64,000 bases of DNA. Origin: Azolla caroliniana. Lineage: Eukaryota; Polypodiophyta. The position numbers and the translations under genes are program-made. The stretch spans positions 13,144,001 through 13,208,000 of the forward strand of contig JBHGNT010000007.1 in assembly GCA_043228905.1 (NCBI GenBank), written 5' to 3'. Positions within the stretch are counted from its first letter, which is position 1, and every line of letters starts with the position of its first letter. The notes beneath the pieces are model-generated. The model saw only the letters and a program-made list of their open reading frames with translations. It was not told the DNA's origin and made no database searches. Positions 54,320 through 63,258 of the stretch are shown piece after piece.

Positions 54320-54331
54320 GCTCTGATACCA
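54320..54331 (-). promoter_or_regulatory. Co-3 primer binding site (initiator Met-tRNA)
   Basis: TGGTATCAGAGC on the minus strand, perfect match, directly beside the 5' LTR. The leader between it and gag holds a CTT run and no ORF. Confidence 0.93.
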
Positions 54332-54704
54332 TGTAAAGAATCAAGAGATGGATTCTTGTGATGCGGAAGAGATGTGAGTTATGTGTGTGTGTGTCTCTCT
54401 CTTACACACACACAGAGAATACACAAGGTAAAAGTATATTGACAAAGGAGAAAGACTCAACATTATACAAGGTGGGAGGAGGGTGCTTTATGTAGTCACC
54501 CTCTCTCTTCATTAAGTACAAGACTCATGGAGCATGGGGAATGTGAAAGCTCATAAGTTATATGTCATAGAATATGATTCTATGACTCATACTAAATGCT
54601 AGAATACAAAGTGGTGACATAATGGTGACTCTTGACCGTTGGAGTGTCTCTTCACTCTCAAGGTGAGTTCACACACTAGACCAAGTTGAGCTTGATTCTC
54701 AACA
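54332..54704 (-). repeat. Co-3 5' LTR
   Basis: 373 bp. Its microsatellite core is inverted relative to the 3' LTR (TCTCTCTCTTA between GT and AC runs). Confidence 0.93.
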
Positions 54705-55922
54705 ACCTCTTTCGCCGAACGGAACATTGCCAATGTGCCGAATCGGGTACGTAGTGTTATCTCTGGTTTCGATATAACCAGGTCGCTTCAGATCTCGAAG
54801 TTCGAGAAACCATTCTTTATGAGATGTCATATGGTTTGAGGCTCCGGAGTCAACAAACCATACGTCCTCCGGATTGAGGGCACTAATTGAGGTAGAGGCC
54901 AACATAGAGTTTGCTCTATGTTTCATCATGAACATTCCGCCATAGTTGGAGTTGTGTGCATACATTCCGCCACGATCTTAGTAGTCGGAGTTGTGCCTGT
55001 ACATTCCGCTATACTCTTCGTAGTCGGAATTGTGCACGTAATTCGTGAGTTGTCGGCTTGTGGAAGCCGATTCGCGCATCTTCTTTCGGCACTCTTCTTC
55101 GTGGTGGCCGAGCTTTCCGCAATATCCGCATTCGGTTGCGTTTTGACGGCTTGGGCCGGAGTGGAAGCTCCCCCTTATTGCGTAGTTTCCTCGTTGGCTT
55201 CCGTTTTGCGGCCGAAATTGGGAGTTGTTGTCATAGGTTGGACCTCGTCCACCTTGTCCTTGGCCGAATCGGCCTTTCACTCGTTTGCGTCCTCTTCCTC
55301 CGTTCGAGTGCATGTAGAGCATGTGGCCTTCCGACTCATTGCTCCTTGTAAGCACGTGGTTTTCTTCGACCAATTGCATTGATTGGAGCTCGAAGAAGGA
55401 GGGAGATTTCTCCCTTGCTAGAACGGCGGTTCGCATCGCGCTGAACCGTGGTGCGAGGCCGCCGAGGCATATTTGCACCATCTCATCATCATCGATATTT
55501 ACGCTTATCGAGCCAAGCGAGTCGCAAAGCTCCTTGATCTTCAAGGTGTATGTCATGATGGACATTTCCCTTTGTTGAATGTTGTTCAACTCTTGGCGGA
55601 GTTGAAGCCTTCTTGCAGTTGTGTTTGCCGCGAAAATCTTTTGTAGATTTTCCCATGCCTCCTTCGACGTCTTGGCTTCGCGAATGTAGCTGAGCATGTG
55701 ATCATGAACACATGTCGCCAAGCAATACATCACACGGCTTGCGGCTTGCTCCCATGTCGTGTATCCGGGAGCCGTTTCGACGGGTCGGTCTTCATGCGCT
55801 CCTTTGATGTAGCTCCAATTGCCTTGTCCGACAAGGTATTGGTGCATCTTGTACTCCCAAGATGCAATGTTGTTTCGATCCAACTTCTCGGTAGGGAGAG
55901 CGCTCCCCATTTGAGTATTCAT
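54705..55922 (-). pseudogene. Co-2 gag and protease start
   Basis: A 314-codon ORF 55922-54978: MNTQMGSALPTEKLDRNNIA, AAPGYTTWEQAASRVMYCLA-type gag, QLRQELNNIQQREMSIMTYT, knuckle CGYCGKLGHHEEEC. Ends at a stop in the Tyr/Asp-rich NSDYEEYSGMY repeats. Protease piece 54965-54705 gives DVWFVDSGASNHMTSHKEW and FGER, where Co-3 interrupts. Gag binds and packages RNA. Confidence 0.92.
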
Positions 55923-56060
55923 TATGTCGATTCTTCTTCTTCTTCTTCTTCTCTCTTCGAATGCGAGCTATGTAGCAAAGCTATGATGGCGATGAGCTAG
56001 TTCTTGGTCGTCAGCGTAGGACACAACGCACGCGGATGGGCTAGATCTAGCTACCAATTC

Positions 56061-56072
56061 GCTCTGATAGCA
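56061..56072 (-). promoter_or_regulatory. Co-2 primer binding site, one mismatch
   Basis: TGCTATCAGAGC on the minus strand; one base off the iMet-tRNA complement (position 3). Confidence 0.85.
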
Positions 56073-56465
56073 TGTAAAGAATCAAGAGATGGATTCTGTG
56101 TAGCAGAATAGATATGAACTGTGTGTGTGTATGAGAGAGAGAGTGAGTGAGTGAGAGAGACAAGGAGTAAGACACAGAGAATACGCACGGTAAAGTATAT
56201 TAACAAAGGAGAAAGACTCAACATTCTACAAGGTGGGAGGAGGGTGCTTTATATAGTCACCCTCTCTTTTCATTAACTACAAGACTCATGGAGCATGGGG
56301 AATGTGAAAGCTCATAAGTTATGTGTCATAGAATATGATTCTATGACTCATACTAAATGCTAGAATACAAAGTGGTGACATAATGGTGACTCTTGACCGT
56401 TGGAGTGTCTATTCACTCTCAAGGTGAGTTCACACACTAGACCAAGTTGAGCTTCATTCTCAACA
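56073..56465 (-). repeat. Co-2 5' LTR
   Basis: 393 bp, about 8 substitutions against 29632-30022, TTTATATAGTC box near 56249. Confidence 0.93.
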
Positions 56466-57217
56466 CAACCAAATCCTCGAACAATACCTCCGGTGTACCG
56501 CGAGCTACCAACAAGAAGATTGGGTGGAGTTCCTTGCAATGGCGGAATTTGCCTACAATAATAGTATCCACGCTTCAATTAAGGTTTCCCCCTTCTTTGC
56601 AAACTATGGATTTCACCCTCGTTTCAGCATTTCCATACCTACAACTTTGGTCAATTCTTCGGCAGAGATGCATGCCCGCACTTTGCACAATGTCCATTGA
56701 GACCGCTCCCTGGAGCTCCGTGTCATTGGCGACCAGTATAAAGATCAGGCGAACCAACATCGCTTGATTGCATCGACATTTGCAGTCGGGGACATGGTTT
56801 GGTTGTTACGTCAACACCACACGTCATTGTGCAAAATTGGACTACAAAAGACTAGGCCCCTTCTGTATCATTGAGCGGATCAACCCAGTCACCTTCCGGT
56901 TAGCACTTCCTCCAACATTTAGGATTCACGATGTTTTTCACATTTCCCTCCTCGAACTCTACCATCCTTCTCGAATTCCTGGATGACAACCTCCTCCACG
57001 CCACTTGTGGAATTGTCAACGGGGGAGGAATATGAGGTTGAAAAAATCCTCGACAACTCCAATATTTGATCTTATGGAAAGGTTACCCCATTTCGGACAC
57101 CACATAGGAACTGGTTACACATTTACAAAATGCTCCAAAGGCCATTTGCGATTTTAATCAACAATACCTACATAAGCCGATCGTGGGTCATGGGAGCTAT
57201 CCTCTGAGGGAGGAAAA
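56466..57217 (+). pseudogene. Gy-C integrase C-terminus and chromodomain remnant
   Basis: Resumes after Co-2 with NQILEQYLRCTASYQQEDWV, FLAMAEFAYNNSIHASIKVS and FANYGFHPRFS. It continues in shifted frames with VGDMVWLLRQHH and LDYKRLGPFCIIERINPVTF, HDVFHISLLELYHPSRIPG. A chromodomain trace follows (EEYEVEKILDNSNI, GYPISDTT-like) with a short deletion. PPT GAGGGAGGAAAA at 57206-57217 abuts the 3' LTR. Confidence 0.87.
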
Positions 57218-57580
57218 TGTCATGGACACGATGGAATGTAGGGGGTTGAACCCATAACCTTACCAGTTGAGCTACATCCATCTATGCATTATTGTATTGT
57301 ATAAGATTCAACTTATTACATTGTAGATTAATCACTAGAACTTTCAAGAAACTTCTAGAGTATGCATCTTCATGCACTCTCTAAATGTTTCCTAACTTAC
57401 ATGCATATCTCGACATTCTTGTATAAATACTCGGGTGCACCTTGATTACAGTCAAGGTGAACAACACCAGTTACGGAACCATAATTCAATTCTCGCCCTC
57501 TTGTCTATTTCCTCTCTCTCTCTCTCTCTCTCTGTATTTAGCCTCGTGTAGTTGTCCATGGCCTCGTCTACTCGTCCGCG
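57218..57580 (+). repeat. Gy-C 3' LTR
   Basis: TGTCATGGACACG to about GTCCGCG. Shorter than the 5' LTR through loss of the tRNA-like middle, part of the CACTCTCTAG repeat and CT units. A roughly 20-bp tandem duplication (GCCTCGTSTA...) is at the end. Confidence 0.87.
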
Positions 57581-58072
57581 TTGGATGAATAATAACATTA
57601 TGGGGTAAGGCAATGTGATAAACAAATGATCCAACTCGATTAAGGATTTCAATGGGACCCTAATATGGCGGGGCCTAACTTAGAGCACTCGCCCATAGAT
57701 AATGACTTAGTGTCTATAGGTACACACAAAACCTTTTGACCAATAGTAAACACGTGAGGAAGTAAATTATGATTAGCATAAAATAGGACATAGACTTGAG
57801 CTACTTTAATATTTTCCTTGGCAATATGTAATATTCGGTTCATGTCTCACAAAACATTGCGTGTGTTGTTTAATGCATCACGATGAATTGTGACATACTT
57901 GGGCACGTGGTTTAAAACCATACATCAACATAAAAGGACTACATCATGTGAATGTATGTTTCGAGCTATTATAGGTAAATTGTAAGATAGGAAGGTATTG
58001 CTCCCACTTAGAAGGGGTTTTTGCTACATAAGCCTGATATATGTCCTCAATAATTTGATTAGCCCGTTGTCG
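57581..58072 (-). pseudogene. Gy-B integrase remnant, right-hand piece
   Basis: Minus strand: RANQIIEDIYQAYVAKTPSK, WEQYLPILQFTYNSSKHTFT, LMYGFKPRAQV, then VFTIGQKVLCVPIDTKSLSM and GECSKLGP, with stops. It matches the Gy-A integrase tail. It is cut at 57581 by Gy-C (continues at 12353) and at 58072 by Gy-G just after the catalytic DGQTE region. Confidence 0.85.
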
Positions 58073-58695
58073 TGTTGTTACGCTCACGTGTATGGAAAAA
58101 GGCGGGACTACAGGGGCCCTGAACTGAGGAGCGCGAGAGAGAAGAGGAAGAGAGATTCACAGAAACACGGAGAGACAAAAACGAAAGAATCAATTCCAAT
58201 AACAGTATAGATTATAGAGCTTGCAATGTTACAATCGGCAAGCCGGTGACAGACTCAACACAGACGAACACGCGCGCTGAAGTATGTGGTGGAGCCTCTA
58301 TCGGAAGCACGCGAGCTTTCACGCAACAGAGGCAGCCAACCTGACCCAAAATCCCTGTAGAAACAACAACGATGGTGGAGGAGAGAGCTCGGTTCCCAGT
58401 CAGACAACATTTTGTCCTCACATAAATGAGCGATCCCTCACTTAGCCCTTTTCCTCTCCTTTTATAGCACAAGGAGAGAGAGACGTTACAGACTATTACA
58501 TCACTTTTATTCTCTGTCCTACCAGATAGAGATCCTCTTCGATTCCCTACCTAAATGCATTCGTGCTACCTAGGATAATTACATCGCCTACCTGTTCTTA
58601 ACTATGTGCATACATCAAAACATGTGCCCATGTGTAAGGGCCGATTTACGTACACTATCCACCGATTCCTCCTAGGGACGGTTTTCTCCACGACA
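58073..58695 (-). repeat. Gy-G 3' LTR (gypsy in Gy-B)
   Basis: Plus-strand TGTTGTTACG (or TGTTACG at 58076) to TCCACGACA, with CTATAAAAGGAG on the minus strand near 58465. Followed by TCTGCCCCCACC (complement of purine tract GGTGGGGGCAGA). The next about 35 bp resemble the same place in LT-1 (21388 on). Confidence 0.8.
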
Positions 58696-59184
58696 TCTGC
58701 CCCCACCTAACCGCGCATCCTCTGGTATGCGCCAAAATAGACTTCTGCCGGAGAAGATCGACCCGCGATATCTTTCACTCTCCGGTTCGCCACTTGCTCC
58801 GAACCGGTCATCGTCGCCATCCATTCCCGACTTGGCCTCCGCAGGCCCGTACCAACGCCTTTACAATCGGCCCGTGTCCACGTTCCACCTTCCCGTTTGC
58901 CTTCGGATTGTATGCCATAGTGAGCGAGAGTTTAACCCCTAACGTTTCAAATAGCTCTTCGACCTCTTGTGCATCCAGTTCTCCACGGTCTTCTACGATC
59001 TTCCCTACACACCCGTACCGACATACCACCTCCTCGATTAGGAACTGGCACATGACTGCGGTCGTTTTGTTTGGTAATGCTCGGCCCTCCACCTGGTTTG
59101 TCAGATTGTTACCGACTAGGAACACGGTCTGCGGTCAGTCCTTCGACCTAGACCTCCAAGTGATTGTGAAACAACGAATGGTGG
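58696..59184 (-). pseudogene. Gy-G integrase fragment
   Basis: ORF 59125-58808: FLVGNNLTNQVEGRALPNKT, FLIEEVVCRYGCVGKIVEDR, VKLSLTMAYNPKANGKVERG. This is a gypsy integrase core with second Asp and Glu present (VEDRGELD, GKVERGHG). The usual C-terminal part between the core and the purine tract is missing. Cut on its upstream side by Gy-H at 59184. Confidence 0.82.
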
Positions 59185-59544
59185 TGTCTATGCGTAATGC
59201 ATAGGGGAATGTTCCCCGTAACCTATCAGCGTATAAGGTAGACGGCTACAACCGACTCCTTATCAGTGGTTACACTCACGTTCTTACACGCTCAGGTATT
59301 CCAGACACAGAGTAGATTAGCCGTAGCTATACACAGACTTTCAGAGAAGATAGAATTCTATTACTATACGCTTCTTTACATTCCAAAATACACACTCCCT
59401 CTAACAGAGGTTTTTCACCCTTTATATACGCAAGGTCTATTTAGCCATTCACGCTTCTTGCGTGAACCGTTACATGCGTTATGATCTTATATTATTTCTT
59501 ATTCCTACGCTCTTGTCCGTCGGTTACTATTCTGGCGGACAACA
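59185..59544 (-). repeat. Gy-H 3' LTR
   Basis: TGTCTATGCGTAATG to GGCGGACAACA, 360 bp, TTTATATACGC near 59422. The left edge is inferred from the break in Gy-G integrase. Confidence 0.75.
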
Positions 59545-61803
59545 CATGGCACGCCTGTGGGCTAGTGCCCTGGCACGTCGGACCCATCTCGTTAATCTTC
59601 TTCTAAAATGGCCCGGATGTTTGGCTCTGCTACGGTGTTCGCGTCTGGAGACGACGTAGGGTGTGGTGTGGCTCCCCTGTTTGGTCGAACTGGCTTCTCC
59701 CGATGTCGCAGTCGTCGTGTGTGGGCGGTCCGGGTACGATGCGCTGTTCTTGAGCTAGTGGGTTGGGCTCCGCCGTCGTCGTGCTTGCGGTCGGCCGCGA
59801 CTCTGTCTCAATCGTTACTTCCTCCATGGTGTCGCCCGTCTTTGTACGCTCCGGGGAGTGGGGCTGCGATTCCACCTAGCCTGCAACATTCTCCGTGTGG
59901 TCGCCGATAACGTGGGATCCTAATAATGGGGCTCCTCTTGGGTAGCGGTTTCGCTATCTGGTACTGTGGGGGACTCCGCTCGTCAGTTTGCGCTGTTCAC
60001 CGTCGTTGTAATTTCTGGTGATCTGGCCTGAGGTTCCTCTTCTTCGGCCATGTCTTGCATTGGCGTCGCGCTAGATTCCTCATTTGTTCGCGTGTTGCCG
60101 GTTTGTGTGATCTGGTGAAATAGCTCCTCCTGGCTTTCACCAAAATCATCTAAGAGCTGCGCAAGTTCTTCAGAATGTTGGTCCGCTAGCGCACGATAGT
60201 CTTGCACTAGGTCCTCGCATATGGCCGCAATGCTCTCCTCATTTAGTTTATAGAAACCTCAGCCGTCTTTTCGTTGGTTCTCCCAGTCCGCACGATACGC
60301 ATGCAATTCCGTTGCTTGGGTTGCCCACGCCATCCATCCTTTGTCCACCGCCGTTTTCAATTGCGTTGTGAACCTCTCCCAATTTTTTTGGAGAAGGACA
60401 CACACGTTGTCTGTGATGGCCTGGCAACGGTTGCGTGCGTCCTCCATCGACTTCTTAAGGTTTGCAATTTCTTGCTGCCTAACCGCCGCCGCTTCTTCGT
60501 ACGTGGTCTTCAGGCCACAGCTAGGATTCCTTTGCATATTGTTCTTCTAATTTTCCCATTTCATTGTTTAGGCGGATTTCAAGCTGATGCCTTCTTTGCT
60601 GTTCGACCACTAGCTGCTCGTCGAACCATACCTTCTTTTTCTCCAATAAGGCCTGGAGTTCCGCGATTGCCGCCTCCGATTTCTTCGCTTCATCCCGTAA
60701 TTGGGCGTTTTCATCTTTTGTCCGGATGTTCTAAGTTACCTCCGTAGCGAGTTTCTCTTCAAGGGTTTTTACTGCCTTCCGGCTGTTAGCTCGGATCTCC
60801 TTTTATCTGTCTGAGGATTGGCGTAGTTCAGCTCGCAGGCGGTCAATTTCAGATTCCGCTAGTTGCACGACCCTTTTCGCTTTTGAGGTGATGGCGGTCT
60901 GAGCCTCAATTTCTTCCTTCAAAGCGTTGATGGCATGGTCTGGTGGCGGAGTTGCGTGTTGCCCCGTAGTCGCGTTAGCTTCCAACTCCGTGGTGGGGAC
61001 GTCTTTGACCAATCCCCACCCATCTTTCCTGTCCAATCTACGCTGTTTCGGTCTGGGGCTATCCTGCCATGTTTCGGTGTCTGGCTCTGGGGCTGCTTCC
61101 AGGGAACGTGCCGACTATTCCTTCTGCGTTGTTCGTGTGACTAGTTGGGCGGGAGGTGTTGTCCGTGTGTCTGGCTGGGCGGGTTGGGGTTCCTCTTCCC
61201 ACTCTGGGGCAGCTAACTCCGCTAACCTGCGCTTCGCGGATCGGGGCGGGGGCGTGGGTCGGTTGGGCTGCGGTGCCGGCAGCCCTCGGGGTGGGAATAA
61301 CACCGTAAGGTACTGTTGTATGATCGGCCAGAGCTTTTTGCCTGTCTGATACACATGCAAACCTTCCCTTAACGTCGGCCTTGTGATGACCCCCCAATCG
61401 ATCGCATGCCCTTCAAAGGTATCGATAATGATGCCCGCCTTCTGCTTGGGCATCCCATATGCGTTGACATGTACGCAACCTACCTCTAACAGGAACTTGG
61501 CAACTTCACAAAAGAAGGGATCCGGGATCTGCTTCGTTCTATAGGCCTTGGCGGAGGAGGAATATGGCCCGAAATATCTCTGCAGTGCCTCTACAGGAGG
61601 GATTTCGAAATGCCTTTCGCCTAGCGATGACAGATCCAACTTTTTCCGGATGGAAGAGTTGGTGACCGTGTCGATGCTAAGCTTTCTGGCGATGTCCATG
61701 GCATCCGAGTGTGGGGGTGCCTCTGTGACCCGGATGTATCCATCCAGGCGTTTCTCCACGAGCCATCAACGTAAGGTAGTAGAGATGAAGATTGGCATCG
61801 CAA
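59545..61803 (-). pseudogene. Gy-H post-pol ORF3, broken
   Basis: Starts MPIFISTTLR at 61803, a TGA, then WLVEKRLDGYIRVTEAPPHS and the conserved domain (ALQRYFGPYSSSAKAYRT, IIIDTFEGHAIDWGVI, QQYLTVLFPPRGLP) in 61759-61115. Followed by a Pro/Thr linker, coiled-coil pieces (61036-60803: ALKEEIEAQTAITSKAKRVV; 60537-60259; 60207-59983) and a Glu/Pro-rich end to the LTR, with many frame breaks. More diverged from Gy-E and Gy-F than those are from each other. Confidence 0.8.
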
Positions 61804-62152
61804 GAGTAGGTTCGTGGGGAGGAGACTGGTGGTTGTGGTGGGCTTTTGCTCTATGATAGGATGGAGGAGAAGGTGAGGGGGAGGAGCGATGGGAGCATTG
61901 ATAGTTAGAAGGTGGGTTTCTATTTTGTGCAGAAGATCTTCTATTTCCTTATTTTTGTGGCTTAGGGTTCATTGGGCAGTGAGCCATCGTGGTGCCATGT
62001 GTTCTTGAACTAGGAGTCTGTGCATGCATTTAGTCCTTTTAATAGTCGCTATCTTCTCGTTTTTTTTTTTCGTAACGGTTATATACAACCTATTTTTACA
62101 TAATGGTACAAGTGGGATCGTCTGTTTACGCCGCGGGTTCTCCGGCTCTGTC
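61804..62152 (-). other. Gy-H pol-ORF3 gap
   Basis: About 350 bases without coding signal; A/T-rich near 62040-62070, with a CT-rich leader-like minus strand just before ORF3. Confidence 0.6.
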
Positions 62153-63258
62153 CTATTCGGTAGTGAATGGGTTAGGTGTTGTAGGGCCCAGGTAAGGTTT
62201 AAGGTGAAACCCATTCACCTTTTGCCGTAATACTTCCCCGGCCAACGTGCCTTGTTCCGCTCCAATTATCCAGTATGGGCCGGTCCAGCGGAATCGTAAC
62301 TTCCCTGGCATATGGCCCAAGCGGGTTTGGAAAACCAGCACCGCTCGACCGACGACGAACTCCTTTTCCCTTGCATTTCGATGCTGATCCACAAACGCTT
62401 TACGTTGTCGCTGTTCCTGCTCCAACACAGCCATGCTGTGTACGCATTTTTCCTTGAGTTCGAGTAACTGGTGGAGCCGTACCTCCTCCAACTGGGCTTC
62501 CGATAGTCGGTCCTGTACCTGAATCCGCAAACTGGGTACTTGGAATTCGACCAGCATCACAGCCTCTAGCCCAAACGCTAGTCGAAACGATGTTGACTGT
62601 ATGCTTGTTTTGTAGCTGGTTCTGTACGCCCATAACGCACTTTGTAATTTGGTATCCCAGTCCGTTCTATTTTCATTGACGATTTTCTTCAAGATGGTTT
62701 GCAACGTCTTGTTGGTGGATTCCGCTAACCCATTCGCCTGTGGATAATATGGCGTACTCTTCTTATGGACTACGGCGTACTCTTCTTATGTTAGTTCCCG
62801 AACCACTGTATTGAGAAAGTGACTCCCTTGGTCACTGATGAGCTCAATCGGACAGCCGAACCGGCACCAGATGTGCTCGTAAAGGAATCTCGCTGTGACG
62901 GCCACCGTATTTTCTCATAGTGCCTTGCTTCTACCCACTTGGTGCAATAATCCGTGGCTACCAATATGTATTTATTGCCCGTACGGGCTGCCGCCGGTGT
63001 GAAGTGGCCCACAAAATCCAATCCCCACTTTTGGAAGGGGTCTAGCGGTAATACGGGCTGGTGTGGCATCCTTGCGCCCTCCGTGGGCTGGCCCATCCGT
63101 TGACACAAATCACACTCTCTACAATACTCGGAGGCGTCCTTCTATGTTGTCAGCCACCATAAGCCTGCCTGCCATATTTTCCGAGCTGTAACATCGCCTG
63201 CGTAATGGCCTGGCTGCCTGCCGTGCCACAGTGCGCCTCTCGTAAAACTGCTTCTTTC
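62153..63258 (-). pseudogene. Gy-H integrase
   Basis: Core 63108-62791 ([30 protein letters not shown]). The second-Asp region at about 62830-62870 reads in a shifted frame. Glu region and tail 62704-62153 (KIVNENRTDWDTKLQSALWA, MPGKLRFRWTGPYWI, NGFHLKPYLGPTTPNPF). A small tandem duplication (GCGTACTCTTCTTATG twice near 62753 and 62775) breaks the middle. Confidence 0.87.

Larger units (their letters stand above)
39059..54704 (-). mobile_element. Co-3: Ty1/copia element inserted in its sister Co-2
   Basis: LTRs 39059-39447 and 54332-54704, target duplication ACCTC (39054-39058 and 54705-54709). About 5.5 kb after removing Gy-F. LTRs differ by 5 substitutions (about 1.3%) outside the microsatellite. 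Domain order gag, protease, integrase, RT, RNase H on the minus strand, with a perfect Met-tRNA primer site. Several stops and frameshifts. Closely related to Co-2. Confidence 0.95.
29632..56465 (-). mobile_element. Co-2: Ty1/copia element in Gy-C, itself triply interrupted
   Basis: LTRs 29632-30022 and 56073-56465, target duplication CAACC (29627-29631 and 56466-56470). Without LT-2, Gy-E and Co-3 about 4.9 kb remains. About 0.6 kb of integrase is missing next to Gy-E, compared with Co-3. LTRs differ by about 8 substitutions outside microsatellites (about 2%). Domains on the minus strand: gag, protease, integrase, RT, RNase H, all damaged. Same family as Co-3. Confidence 0.95.
12354..57580 (+). 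mobile_element. Gy-C: Ty3/gypsy chromodomain element split by four nested insertions
   Basis: LTRs at 12354-12799 and 57218-57580 share the same start (TG(C/T)CATGGACACGATGG), TATA region and CT-rich end. Removing Co-1, LT-1, Gy-D and Co-2 leaves about 5.5 kb, the same size as Gy-D. The domains then read in order: gag, zinc knuckle, protease, RT, RNase H, integrase and degenerate chromodomain. Reading frames resume across three insertion points. It sits in Gy-B; no clean target duplication survives (left GAAAG), but the Gy-B protein resumes across the join. Stops and frameshifts throughout; inactive. Confidence 0.9.

Noticed and set aside
12349-57585. Target-site duplication for Gy-C
   Set aside because: Left GAAAG has no match at 57581 (TTGGA). 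The right edge seems to have lost a few bases.
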